Positions 8,617 to 17,741 are shown, counted from the first letter of the stretch. The stretch is 64,000 nt of DNA from Pseudomonadota bacterium (GCA_018816735.1 JAHIVH010000120.1:1-64000), one strand, 5' to 3'. The notes: generated from the sequence alone by a model not told the origin. Numbers and translations are program-made.

Positions 8617-10227
8617 TTAAACATGGGGAATGATTCCTCTCTCCCTTGCTTTAATGACCATTTCAGGTTCCTTCCAGGGTTTTTTCAATCCAAAATCTTC
8701 GGTAATCATATTGGCGCCGATGTATCCGGGGCCTCCGATAATCATCCCGCCCGGATATACGCTGGCACCGCATACATAAAGTCCTTCGATGGATGTATAG
8801 GTCTGGCTGCAGGATTCATTGGGTCTGAAATATCCCATCTGAAGCGGGACATATGCGCCGTGTTTGATGGAGCCCTTGACCATGTTTTTGATTTTCTTTT
8901 CAATATAGGTGGGCGGATAAACCAGTGTGTTTATCGGATCGAGGTCAGGCGCATAGGACTTCCATTCTTCAATGCACTTTTCGGCAAAATCATGCTTCAT
9001 GCTTTCCCAATCCAGGTTATAAGGCACCAGAGATTCCCAGCGGCCGGTATGATATCCTTTGGGGGCTTGTATGGGATCGAACAGGGAGGCGCACGTGGTA
9101 TGGCCGAACAGTCTTTTTTCAGGGAGTTTTCCCTGCTGAAGGGTTTCATAATGCTCTAGGAGATCATCCGTTCCCCCCACTCCCAGAAAGGTGATCAATG
9201 CCTGGTTGGCATCCTTGTTTTTCTCTGACCCCAGATACGATGGTGCGCCTTTCAGTGCCAGATGGGCGCCAAAGAAAGTGCTGCTTTCCCATTCCCATCG
9301 TTTTGCACTGTCCACCAGATGGGCCGGCAGTTGACCGTCATCAAAAAATTTCAGAAAGGTCTGGTGGGGATCAACGGTTGATGCAACGGCTTTTGTGTTA
9401 ATCTCCGTTCCGTCTTCCAGCAGTACGCCATTCACATATCCGTCTTTGAGCAGAATTTTTACCACATTCGATTCATCCAGAATGACACCGCCCGATTCAA
9501 TCACTGCTTTGTGGATGGCTGAAGAGAGACGGTGAGACCCTCCGGAACAAATGGCCGCGTTGGTCATCCGGTAGACGTAGAGCGGGAAAATGTAACCCAG
9601 CGCGTCATAAGGAGATAACCCCCACATGGTGAAAAGATTTAATACAGACGCTTTTATCAGGTCACTGAAATCATACATGTCGAGGATGTCAATCGGCGGG
9701 AGTTCTGCAATGTCCGAAAATCGTTTTCCCACATCGTCAGTCGCGCTGCTGAGCATTTGCACCTGTTCGATGGGCGGCATCGAGGGCACGTATGTGCATG
9801 GGATCAGTATTTTTTCACTATATTCGGCAAAATCCGTCATCATTTTTAAATAAGCGTCAGCGTCTTTGGATGAAAAATCTGCAGCCATATGCCGTGCGGT
9901 TTTTTGAGGGTCCTTGTAGAACAGGAGCGGCTTCTTCCCTGGATTGATATAGGCGGCCTGCACGTCAGGATAGATGTATTTGACGCCCCGGCTTTTGAGG
10001 TCAAAATCATGATAAACCGGCATGATCTCTGCCATCATATGATAGATGGCATGGGTGTTGTATTTGAATCCGGCAAATTCAAGGGTGTCTAGCCCGCCTC
10101 CCGTTTCATGCCGTGCTTCCAACAGAACCACTTTCAAACCGGCTTTGGCCAGATAGGCGCTGCAAATCAGCCCGTTGGGCCCGCCGCCGATTACGATTAC
10201 ATCATAAATTTGTTTTCCCATCGTCAT
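8617..10227 (-). CDS. phytoene-desaturase-like FAD oxidoreductase (second copy)
   Basis: About 536 residues of the COG1233 group (phytoene desaturase, carotenoid isomerase, retinol saturase). The FAD Rossmann motif VIVIGGGPNGLICSAYL is at the N-terminus followed by a conserved acidic residue (LLEARHETGGG). The C-terminal FAD-binding block is GLYVCGASVYPGGMIIGGPG. The ATG at 10227 overlaps the preceding stop in a TGATG; the ATG at 10221 has a better spaced GAGGTG. It is clearly diverged from the upstream flavoprotein, so the pair is not a recent duplication. The substrate is unknown; no carotenoid genes lie nearby. Confidence 0.85.
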   Translation of the reverse strand: MTMGKQIYDVIVIGGGPNGLICSAYLAKAGLKVVLLEARHETGGGLDTLEFAGFKYNTHAIYHMMAEIMPVYHDFDLKSRGVKYIYPDVQAAYINPGKKPLLFYKDPQKTARHMAADFSSKDADAYLKMMTDFAEYSEKILIPCTYVPSMPPIEQVQMLSSATDDVGKRFSDIAELPPIDILDMYDFSDLIKASVLNLFTMWGLSPYDALGYIFPLYVYRMTNAAICSGGSHRLSSAIHKAVIESGGVILDESNVVKILLKDGYVNGVLLEDGTEINTKAVASTVDPHQTFLKFFDDGQLPAHLVDSAKRWEWESSTFFGAHLALKGAPSYLGSEKNKDANQALITFLGVGGTDDLLEHYETLQQGKLPEKRLFGHTTCASLFDPIQAPKGYHTGRWESLVPYNLDWESMKHDFAEKCIEEWKSYAPDLDPINTLVYPPTYIEKKIKNMVKGSIKHGAYVPLQMGYFRPNESCSQTYTSIEGLYVCGASVYPGGMIIGGPGYIGANMITEDFGLKKPWKEPEMVIKARERGIIPHV

Positions 10228-11942
10228 CACCTCACCCCTAAATTCGTTGGAATTTGTGCCATGTTGGCCAGATACCAGTCACAGGCTCTGTGCTTCCACC
10301 AGGATTGTTCTCTTACGCCCATATCTTCCGCAATCTCATTTGCGGCAATATATCCGGACGCAAGCCAGGTGGCTCCGAATGGATGAATGGAATTGGACAA
10401 ATAGAGGTTTTCGATAAATGTCCGGGAACCGCCTCCTTTTAATACACCGGGAACCGGCCTGTTATCGAAAAACTGACCGGGAATGACACTACCTCCCACC
10501 CAGTTGCCCAGGATCGCCGAAGTGTTGTTTCGCTGCATGTCAAGCGGGGTATAAATAATTCTGTCTTTGACGGATTTTTTAAATCCGGGTGCATATTTTT
10601 CAAATGTGTCGGTGATCTGATCGGCCATTTCTTGTTTGATGTCATCCCAGGAACTCAACCCCTTCAATGGGCCGTTTTTCCAGGAAACCGGGGCAGGGGG
10701 CGTGTCAAGCCATGCAAATGCGGTGTGGCATCCCGGAGGCGCCTGAGTCGGATCGGCAAGTGAGGGTACAAACCAGTTTGCCATGATTTCTTTGTGAATT
10801 TTTTTAGAAATCAGGTCCGTGTTAAACCGTTCAAGTGCCTTTGCATCATCTCCCCCAAAGTAGCCCATGAAACACTTTTGAATGCCGTCGTCAAAATCGG
10901 CTGAAGCAAACTGCGGGGCATGGTATAGGGCATAATACACACCAATGAGATTTTGTTCATTGTAGTCGAATTTGTTTATTTTACCGGCCATTTCCGCACC
11001 AATATAATCCTCGCCGATTAAATCCAGAAACGTGGGAATTACCGTGAGGTTGCTCACGATTTTTTTTGCGGAAATGGTTTCATTGGCAAAGATGGCCTCG
11101 TCGCTGAGTACGACGCCTATTGCTTTTCCATTTTCAATCCGGATTTGTTTGACCGGACAGCAAGGGAGAATTTTAACCCCGTGAGTTGTGGCTGCTTTCA
11201 CAATAGCATGGGTCAGTGCATGGGAGCCGCCTTTGGCTTGATGAACCGGGTAAATGGGGCCCGTGAGAGGGCCTAAGACGGCAGTTCCCACAGATCCTAC
11301 CGTGGGATGGATTGGCGGCAGGCCACCGATCCATGAAAGGGACAGAATTAACGTTTTGATGTATTCGGATTCGAAAATAATGTCCGTGGCCTTGAACCCG
11401 TTCATATTCCAGATTTCTTTAAAAGACGCGTGAACGCCGATTTTCTGATTGAACTCATCATAGAGGCGGCCCATGTTTTCTTTGGTTTTAAGGCATGGCG
11501 CTTCATACAGGAATTCATGAAGCATCTTTGTGATATCCGGCAACCGGGTCAAGAGGAATTCACCGGCTTTGATGATCATTTCCGCATCCTTGGCGGAGTG
11601 TTTCTGCCAGTTCAGGATCGTATTCATGGGGTCAACGCCCAAGAGTGCATTTTTCCCGTCTGCAAAGGTCTTTCCATAGATAAAATCGGTTGTCCGGTAT
11701 TCAAGGCCGAATTTTGATAATTCAAGATCGCCCATGGCCGGACTCATTGCCGATATCAGCCACGTGGCATGTAAATTGTGAAGAAATCCCGGTATCCCTG
11801 GCTCATTGGTATCACAATGGGCGCCGCATTCCCCCCGGGCTTCAAGAACGAGTGTTTTTAAACCCGCTTTTCCCAGATATGCTGCACAGGTGAGACCGTT
11901 TATCCCGCCACCTATCACGATCACATCATAATCTTCCATCAT
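10227..11942 (-). CDS. phytoene-desaturase-like FAD oxidoreductase (first copy)
   Basis: This 571-residue flavoprotein starts with the FAD motif DVIVIGGGINGLTCAAYLG and an Asp/Glu-tipped second strand (LVLEARGECGAHCD). It ends with a COG1233-type FAD block (NLYLSNSIHPFGATWLASGY). GGAGG precedes the ATGATG start. Family members move or remove double bonds in long isoprenoid or polyene chains. Coupled translation with the next flavoprotein gene and the same operon as a TRAP transporter and an acyl-CoA ligase suggest redox editing of an imported hydrophobic acid. That role is inference. Confidence 0.85.
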   Translation of the reverse strand: MMEDYDVIVIGGGINGLTCAAYLGKAGLKTLVLEARGECGAHCDTNEPGIPGFLHNLHATWLISAMSPAMGDLELSKFGLEYRTTDFIYGKTFADGKNALLGVDPMNTILNWQKHSAKDAEMIIKAGEFLLTRLPDITKMLHEFLYEAPCLKTKENMGRLYDEFNQKIGVHASFKEIWNMNGFKATDIIFESEYIKTLILSLSWIGGLPPIHPTVGSVGTAVLGPLTGPIYPVHQAKGGSHALTHAIVKAATTHGVKILPCCPVKQIRIENGKAIGVVLSDEAIFANETISAKKIVSNLTVIPTFLDLIGEDYIGAEMAGKINKFDYNEQNLIGVYYALYHAPQFASADFDDGIQKCFMGYFGGDDAKALERFNTDLISKKIHKEIMANWFVPSLADPTQAPPGCHTAFAWLDTPPAPVSWKNGPLKGLSSWDDIKQEMADQITDTFEKYAPGFKKSVKDRIIYTPLDMQRNNTSAILGNWVGGSVIPGQFFDNRPVPGVLKGGGSRTFIENLYLSNSIHPFGATWLASGYIAANEIAEDMGVREQSWWKHRACDWYLANMAQIPTNLGVR

Positions 11943-11966
11943 GTGCCTCCGTCTTATGTCTATTTT

Positions 11967-12320
11967 TTATGCCCTTAATCGCGAGGGGCGTGTCCGGTTC
12001 ATCATCTGCTCGTATGCGGTGTCCACTTTCGCTTCAAGATCGGCACCCGATGCATCGATATATTTTTGCCGGTTGATGAGATAGAGGATGTAACGGTGCA
12101 GATTTTTGAACACCAGCTTCATCATGCTGAAATTGAAAAACAGTTTGGTGAGCCCGGCGATATCCGTCGGTTCGACGGTGACGCGAAACTCCCAGTTGAC
12201 CGGATCGGTGATTTTACCGATAATATAAACATTATCGCTGTCCGGTGATTTTTTGACCTGGTAATACCTGCAATCCATACGAAGTTCGGTTGTTCCCAAC
12301 CCCCTTGACCACATTTTCAT
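11967..12320 (-). CDS. conserved-looking hypothetical protein, TRAP/flavoprotein operon
   Basis: The 117-residue protein has no signal peptide and no family that I recognise. The start at 12320 has AAGGAGGG eight bases upstream; the longer open frame to 12389 overlaps the TetR gene and is unlikely. The sequence is alternately charged and hydrophobic (VYIIGKITDPVNWEFRVTV), with a central amphipathic helix (LTKLFFNFSMMKLVFKNL) that could bind a lipid or membrane. It lies 11 bases after the TetR gene and 24 before the flavoprotein gene. Confidence 0.65.
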   Translation of the reverse strand: MKMWSRGLGTTELRMDCRYYQVKKSPDSDNVYIIGKITDPVNWEFRVTVEPTDIAGLTKLFFNFSMMKLVFKNLHRYILYLINRQKYIDASGADLEAKVDTAYEQMMNRTRPSRLRA

Positions 12321-12331
12321 GATAACCCTCC

Positions 12332-12991
12332 TTATTGATCCCAAATGATATCGATATTGGAAGTGGGCTTGGCTAAAATGCCTCGCCACAGTATTTTTAA
12401 CGCTTTTTCTCCTATTGCACCCAGTGCCTGGTCTGAGAATACGGTTTGACTGCCGCCCATGGACAATAAGATGATTCCGGTTACAGAACCCAAAAAAATT
12501 CCTGCTGCCTCCCAGGGATCTATTGGGATAACGATTTTTTCCTGAACAGCCCGTGTAGCAACTTTCACTGCTTCTCCCATACAGCGGCGTTCAAGCTCCG
12601 ATACCCGCTGTTGCATTTTAATCGGCGAATTGCTGACAATTTCAGGTGTCGCTTCATTGAATATCAATCTGAAGAAGTTTTTATGCTCTTTGTAGAAGGC
12701 AAAATAGGTCTTGAAGAATTGCGCAAGTGCATCTTCGATGGCCAGTTTTTCGTGGGGAATTTCAAGAAGCATCGAAAGAAGGAGTTCCAGGCCTTCGGCT
12801 ACAAGATGCATGAAAAGTTCATCCTTGTTGTGATAGTCCAGATAAATGGTTCGTTTGCTATACCCCGCTTTTGCAGCGATTTGAGACATGGATGTGCCGC
12901 GATACCCGTAACGGAAAAACAGTTCGCGGGCAGCATCCAGGATTTTTTCATGTCTTTTTTTGGGATCGGATTTTGCTTTTGATATCCCCAT
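12332..12991 (-). CDS. TetR/AcrR-family regulator of the TRAP/flavoprotein operon
   Basis: The 219-residue protein has an N-terminal TetR helix-turn-helix (residues about 15-60; ILDAARELFFRYGYRGTSMS, AGYSKRTIYLDYHNKDEL) and a helical ligand-binding domain. AAGGAA lies eight bases before the ATG. It is the first gene of the minus-strand operon, so it is probably autoregulated and responds to the operon's substrate or its CoA ester, as many TetR regulators of lipid metabolism do. Two TCAAT/ATTGA palindromes lie upstream as possible operators. Confidence 0.9.
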   Translation of the reverse strand: MGISKAKSDPKKRHEKILDAARELFFRYGYRGTSMSQIAAKAGYSKRTIYLDYHNKDELFMHLVAEGLELLLSMLLEIPHEKLAIEDALAQFFKTYFAFYKEHKNFFRLIFNEATPEIVSNSPIKMQQRVSELERRCMGEAVKVATRAVQEKIVIPIDPWEAAGIFLGSVTGIILLSMGGSQTVFSDQALGAIGEKALKILWRGILAKPTSNIDIIWDQ

Positions 12992-13095
12992 TCAAATAGT
13001 TCCTTTTTGTCATTTTTTTTTAAGGGGTGAGAAAGCCTGCTTCCGCTTCAGGAAGCATAAATATTTTTTAAAATCTGCTGTTCACTCAGTGAGTT

Positions 13096-13174
13096 ATTGA
13101 TGTCAATCACCTGAGAGATATTGTTTTCGAGAATTGAAAGGTAGAGGTAACCGATGGTGATCAATCTAATTGAT
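13096..13174. promoter_or_regulatory. two palindromes, possible TetR operators
   Basis: ATTGA-TG-TCAAT at 13096-13107 and ATCAAT-CTA-ATTGAT at 13160-13174 are perfect inverted repeats that share the TCAAT/ATTGA half-site. They are placed 105 and 169 bases upstream of the TetR gene start. They suit binding by a dimeric regulator, most simply the adjacent TetR protein. The remaining bases between 12992 and 13405 are AT-rich and hold no gene that I can see. Confidence 0.4.
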
Positions 13175-13404
13175 TAATGCCTATTACACCTATTTTAAAA
13201 TGTCAAAGGAAATTCTGTATGGATGAAAAAAAACGATTATATTGAGTATTTTATTTTTATATCAATAACTTATATTTTTATTGGATTGAACATAAATAGA
13301 GGGGGGTATCAAATGAAATGGACGTATTTCCTGTTTTGATAACCGATGGTTACCAAATTGAGCGGAAAAGATCAGTAGCGCAATTAACTGAATTTTTTTT
13401 ATCT

Positions 13405-13446
13405 TAAAAAAAACGGCCATCCTTATTTGCAGAAGGATGACCGTTT
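13405..13446 (-). terminator. intrinsic terminator after the beta-helix gene
   Basis: Read on the minus strand, AAACGGTCATCCTT pairs with AAGGATGGCCGTTT (one mismatch) around an eight-base loop and is followed by a run of T. It lies 26 bases after the stop of the beta-helix gene at 13472. Confidence 0.8.
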
Positions 13447-13471
13447 CCGTTTTTATGCTGTTTGAATTAAA

Positions 13472-14893
13472 TCAGGGCCGGATCATGATGGTCGGGTACA
13501 AGCCTTCCAGTTCTCCCAAAGGGTAGGGCTGAATGGTGTTGAAGGATATATTCTGGTTTTTCTGGGCATGACCTTTTTTTTGTTCACCTGAAAAAAATGC
13601 GCCGTTAGCTTCCAGGATATGTTGTATCCGGTCTTTGAACGCAGACACAAAACGTTTTCCTGATCCTTCAAAATACATATTTCCTTTTGAATAGTAAGAA
13701 ACTATTTTTGATAAATCATTGAGAGAAATACTGTTCTCCTCCAGGTCTTCTTCATTGGTAACGATCCCCCATACCAGTCGTCCTTCGGGAATGGATAACG
13801 GTTTTTTTACATCGATAATGGTATGTGGCATAATGACACTTTCTTTTCCAATGGCGATACGGTTATCCGGCATGCCTCTCAAAAAACTGTTAAATCCAAC
13901 GAAGGTATTTTTCCCGAGATCGGCTTCAATGATTTTCGCACCATGGGCTGTGATATTATACCCTTCAAGTTTTGAGTTGATAATATAACAGTTCTCCTGG
14001 GCATTTGCCCCTTTTCCCAGGAACGAATTCTGTATATACGCCCGCTGGGCAACAAGAACGTTTTCACTGATCTGGGTGTGGGGTTTTATCACTGAAAACC
14101 GGTCAAGAGATGAATTTTTGGGAACAGGAATGGAAGGCTCCATATTGACCACGTCAAAAACACGCTGGAAGGCTTCTTTTCGGTCTTCTACAAAATCAAT
14201 GAACAATCCCTGTGGCGGACTTCCTGCCTGAAAATAAATATATTTGTTCAACTTGTCAGAAGGGTACTGGTAAAAGAAATTAAATACATCAGGGCTCCTT
14301 ACCCAGACCGTTCCCGGATCAATATGGAGATGATTGATTTCGCCTGCCTGGACATAAGAGTAAGCGCCGATAACACAATCCCGCATGGTCGTGAGATCCA
14401 CTGTCGCGAACGGACCAAGGAAACAACCATCGGATGGTGAGCCGTGGATATTGGCATAATGGGTGGATATGGTGTCTTTGATAAAGAATTTTTCAAGTGT
14501 CTCCGGATCATGCGAATAGTTATGAACCAGAGTCTTAATGAGAAAGCTGTCCTCAATATCGATTTCTTCGTCTTTATGAATTTGTATCTCAAAATCCTGA
14601 AACCGGAAGATATCGTCCTTTTTCTTCAATTCATCCCCTCTGATATCACTTTTGTATAACAGCGAGTTGGTCACCTGGCATTTCCCTAAAAAATAGCTGC
14701 CGGCAAGATTGGTGCGTTTGAATTGAAAATTCAGCGGATGATGGGGTGTGATTCCATAGAAGGCATAGAATTTAACCATCTGGCCCGGGGCCACCAGGTT
14801 GGACACAAACGGTTTCACATCATATCCCAGTTCCCTGAGATTAATATTGACTCTCTGAATGATTCTATCCAGCACTTTTTCCAGTTCTTTCAT
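13472..14893 (-). CDS. left-handed beta-helix (hexapeptide repeat) transferase-like protein
   Basis: The 473-residue protein has two stretches of hexapeptide-like turns ([LIV]-G-x4): around residues 155-200 (GCFLGPFATVDLTTMRDCV) and 270-370 (ISENVLVAQRAYIQNSFLGK, GKNTFVGFNSFLRG, IGKESVIMPHTI). This is the pattern of left-handed beta-helix acyl- or nucleotidyl-transferases. No catalytic motif allows a substrate call. AAGGATAACGC precedes the ATG. The gene starts four bases after the CBS-protein gene ends, so the two are translated together. A terminator follows. Confidence 0.7.
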   Translation of the reverse strand: MKELEKVLDRIIQRVNINLRELGYDVKPFVSNLVAPGQMVKFYAFYGITPHHPLNFQFKRTNLAGSYFLGKCQVTNSLLYKSDIRGDELKKKDDIFRFQDFEIQIHKDEEIDIEDSFLIKTLVHNYSHDPETLEKFFIKDTISTHYANIHGSPSDGCFLGPFATVDLTTMRDCVIGAYSYVQAGEINHLHIDPGTVWVRSPDVFNFFYQYPSDKLNKYIYFQAGSPPQGLFIDFVEDRKEAFQRVFDVVNMEPSIPVPKNSSLDRFSVIKPHTQISENVLVAQRAYIQNSFLGKGANAQENCYIINSKLEGYNITAHGAKIIEADLGKNTFVGFNSFLRGMPDNRIAIGKESVIMPHTIIDVKKPLSIPEGRLVWGIVTNEEDLEENSISLNDLSKIVSYYSKGNMYFEGSGKRFVSAFKDRIQHILEANGAFFSGEQKKGHAQKNQNISFNTIQPYPLGELEGLYPTIMIRP

Positions 14894-14896
14894 GCG

Positions 14897-15472
14897 TTAT
14901 CCTTGATTATGCAGCTTTTTTGTTTGGATTTGTTTCATGGTATGGAATATCGCCGCGAATACATCCGACAGTCTCAAGATGCCTACAATATCGTCCCCGC
15001 TGGTAACCAGGAGGGATAAGTGCGGGCCCAGAACAAGCTGATAGATAGCTGTTTCAAGTGGCGTATTCTCTTCAACATATTCTCCGGCTGAAGGTTTTTG
15101 CATAAATTCTTCCACAGGCCTTTTCCCGGCTTTCATATAAAGATCTTCAATGGAAACGTCATCTGGCCTGTAGTGTTTTTTAAGGTAGGTAATGAAGGGA
15201 TCGCTGAATCCGAATTTGCTGATGTCATTAATTTTTTTGGTTTGTTCATTTTGAGGTTCAATGGCAAGAAGTACATTCAACTGGCTTACTTTTCCAATAA
15301 CCCGGTTTTGTTTATCCAGTACAAGAACGGCGCGATGATGATACTGTGTCATTTGAAACTGTTCCTGAGCCTTTTCAAGCGCCATGATCGCTTCAAAAAG
15401 GGTCGAGCCTTCCGGAACAGTCGCATATTCAGACAAGGGGACCATCAGGTCTTTAACAATGAAATTTTCCAC
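14897..15472 (-). CDS. CBS-domain protein
   Basis: The 191-residue protein starts with GTG (GGAG six bases upstream) and carries two CBS motifs: residues about 6-70 (VKDLMVPLSEYATVPEGSTL, then AVLVLDKQNRVIGKVS) and about 115-180 (VEEFMQKPSAGEYVEENTPL, then DDIVGILRLSDVF). CBS pairs bind adenine nucleotides and act as energy sensors. No effector domain is attached. The next gene, four bases downstream, encodes the beta-helix protein and is the natural partner. Confidence 0.85.
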   Translation of the reverse strand: MENFIVKDLMVPLSEYATVPEGSTLFEAIMALEKAQEQFQMTQYHHRAVLVLDKQNRVIGKVSQLNVLLAIEPQNEQTKKINDISKFGFSDPFITYLKKHYRPDDVSIEDLYMKAGKRPVEEFMQKPSAGEYVEENTPLETAIYQLVLGPHLSLLVTSGDDIVGILRLSDVFAAIFHTMKQIQTKKLHNQG

Positions 15473-15738
15473 AATGTACTCCAGCTATAAAACAAAATTT
15501 GTTTGCAATTAATTTAATGAATCCACACGCGTTAATTTTTATCATGAGTCATATGGTTTTTCAAGTTTAGTTTGGCTGCTTTTCCATTGAATTGTATTTT
15601 CCGGCCGGATATTCATTATTATATTGACCTGCTATCAGGTTTCATGATTAATTCCCCCAAACATGCAAAAAGTGTTGCCTGAAACTATCGCTATGAGAAA
15701 TAACACGAATACTTGACTAACCTCACGACCGGCCTATT

Positions 15739-17193
15739 ATGAGACTGACAATATTTAAAAGACTTGCTTTAGGATATATGCTGATTTTTATTCTCGTGAT
15801 TTTCATGGGCGGGTATATTACCGTCAAATTGAACCGCCTTCATCAAATCACATGGAAGACCGCCGGCATAAACGGCCAGAGTATTAATATACTTGAGCAT
15901 CTTATCTCTTCTGTATTCTCGATTGTCATGTTTGAAAAAAAATATCTGATTTCCAAAGATCAGGATTACTATACGCAGTTTAAGGAATTTCAGACCTATT
16001 TTTTGAATGATACAAAAGAACTGAGGCGGCTTCTTGATTCTATCGAGCAGCAGCAATTGCTTGCGGCTGCAAAGACCTGCTACGATAACTATTTGTCCAC
16101 CTTCGAAAAAGAGGTGGAAACAATTAAAAGTGGTCTCGCATACACGAATAGCCCGGATGTTACCGAATTGAAACAAGAGGCTATCGCAAAACTGAATGCC
16201 AATCTCAATCATATCATCGATCTTCTTAAAAGCGAAAGAGACGCTAACATAGAGCTTTCCAGCCAGATGAGTAAAAATATTCTGAACCTTACAGCCATTA
16301 TTACCGTCTTGACGATTATTCTGGGATTTATCATATCCATATTTAATACCAAAAGCATCAATGGCTCCATTTCTCTTCTTATGAAGAAAACAGAAGAAAT
16401 TGCAGAAGGCCGGTTTGAGGTTATCGAAAATATCAATGCGCCCAGAGAAATTCAGGAACTGGCCAGCCATTTTAACAAAATGTGCATGCGCCTGAAGGAA
16501 CTTGATACCATGAAGGCCGACTTTATCAGCCATGTTTCCCATGAATTGAGAACACCCATGACAGCCATCAAGGAAGCGTCCAACATGCTCGGAAAGGGAA
16601 TGTTCGTCAACCGGCCGGATAAACAGGCTGACCTCCTCAATCTGATTGAATCCGAATGCAAAAGGCTTATCAAATCCGTTAACAGAATCCTTGACCTTTC
16701 AAGCATGGAAGGGAATATGATGGCATACCAGTTTAAAGAATCAGACCTTTCACAAATCGTCAGGAATGCCATCCTGAAATTATTTCCCCTTGTTCAGAAA
16801 AAAGATATTGATCTGGAACTGATTCCCCATCCGGCAATGCCTTTGATACGTCTTGATGAAGAGAGGATTGGAGAGGTTATGGAGAATCTTCTTGGGAATG
16901 CAATCAAATTTACACCTTCAAATGGTGAAATCAAGCTCTCGATAGACCATGATACATTAAAAAAAGAAATACGGGTCACGGTTTCGGATACAGGTTGCGG
17001 GATAGCCACCAAACATCTGGAGGATATTTTTGACAAATTCAAAAGAATAGATAATGGCATCGAAACCACAAGAGGTACAGGACTTGGATTATCGATTTCA
17101 AAGCATATCATTACGGCACACGGAGGAAAAATATGGGCGGAAAGCCACGAAATAAAAGGCACAAACGTTTTTTTTACATTACCGGTATCCTGA
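15739..17193 (+). CDS. sensor histidine kinase, GlrK/QseE-like
   Basis: This 484-residue membrane kinase has a membrane segment near residues 10-30, a periplasmic four-helix-like sensor to about 175, and a second membrane segment (ILNLTAIITVLTIILGFII) followed by HAMP. The H-box FISHVSHELRTPMTAIKE lies near 265. The ATP-binding domain has N box NLLGNAIKFT, G1 DTGCGI and G2 GTGLGLSIS. The 3' end overlaps the lipoprotein gene by 61 bases, and a sigma-54 activator follows. Kinase-lipoprotein-activator is the order of the enterobacterial GlrK-QseG-GlrR system. No clear ribosome binding site was seen before the ATG. Confidence 0.88.
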   Translation: MRLTIFKRLALGYMLIFILVIFMGGYITVKLNRLHQITWKTAGINGQSINILEHLISSVFSIVMFEKKYLISKDQDYYTQFKEFQTYFLNDTKELRRLLDSIEQQQLLAAAKTCYDNYLSTFEKEVETIKSGLAYTNSPDVTELKQEAIAKLNANLNHIIDLLKSERDANIELSSQMSKNILNLTAIITVLTIILGFIISIFNTKSINGSISLLMKKTEEIAEGRFEVIENINAPREIQELASHFNKMCMRLKELDTMKADFISHVSHELRTPMTAIKEASNMLGKGMFVNRPDKQADLLNLIESECKRLIKSVNRILDLSSMEGNMMAYQFKESDLSQIVRNAILKLFPLVQKKDIDLELIPHPAMPLIRLDEERIGEVMENLLGNAIKFTPSNGEIKLSIDHDTLKKEIRVTVSDTGCGIATKHLEDIFDKFKRIDNGIETTRGTGLGLSISKHIITAHGGKIWAESHEIKGTNVFFTLPVS

Positions 17194-17741
17194 TTTTACT
17201 CAGCATCGGAAACGGATGTCAGAATACATCAATTGCCAATTTTCAGTCAGGATTGTTTAATAAAAAAGGATGGTTCCATTTATCAAAAGCAGAGGTATAC
17301 ATTCAGAAAGGAGAATTTGAAAAGGCGATTTCTCAAAATTACAAAAGCATTCTTTTATTGCCATATGAGGCCATGTTTCAGAAAGGGGTGATTTATGCCC
17401 ATCCGGACTGCCCGTTTAAGGATTACATAAAGGCCCATGACTATTTTGAGACAGTTATTCAAAAAAGAATTCATGTGGCCCCGGAAATATATAATAAATC
17501 GGTTGTTTTCAAGTCGCTTATTTATGATCTCCTTGATACACAAAAAAAATATCAGGATACGGCACAGGAACTGCAAGGAGCAACTGATCAGGTTGCTTCA
17601 CTGAATACACAGGTTTTAAATCTGAATTCGCATATAGCCAACCTCCAGGAAGAGATAAATAATTTGAAAAATCAGATTGAAAACCTGAAGGAAGTCGATC
17701 TGAATCTGGAAGAAAAAAAACTGGAACCATTATATAAATAA
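17133..17741 (+). CDS. QseG-like lipoprotein
   Basis: The 202-residue protein starts inside the kinase gene in another frame, with GGAGG and a six-base spacer before ATG, which supports this long overlap. A basic start is followed by a hydrophobic stretch and lipobox (LSIGNGC, Cys about 29). TPR-like helices follow (KAEVYIQKGEFEKAISQNYK), then a long coiled coil from about 135 to 190 (LNTQVLNLNSHIANLQEEIN). In enterobacteria QseG links the GlrK kinase to outer-membrane signals. Gene order and architecture suggest the same role here; sequence similarity to QseG is not claimed. Confidence 0.72.
   Translation: MGGKPRNKRHKRFFYITGILILLSIGNGCQNTSIANFQSGLFNKKGWFHLSKAEVYIQKGEFEKAISQNYKSILLLPYEAMFQKGVIYAHPDCPFKDYIKAHDYFETVIQKRIHVAPEIYNKSVVFKSLIYDLLDTQKKYQDTAQELQGATDQVASLNTQVLNLNSHIANLQEEINNLKNQIENLKEVDLNLEEKKLEPLYK

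Noticed and set aside
10227..11942. Carotenoid biosynthesis operon
   Set aside because: The flavoproteins resemble phytoene desaturase, but no phytoene synthase, lycopene cyclase or prenyl synthase gene is in the operon; a transporter and ligase are there instead.
13000..13400. tRNA, CRISPR or insertion-sequence structures in the larger gaps
   Set aside because: I looked in all gaps above 300 bases and saw no cloverleaf pattern, no regularly spaced repeats and no terminal inverted repeats around a transposase gene.
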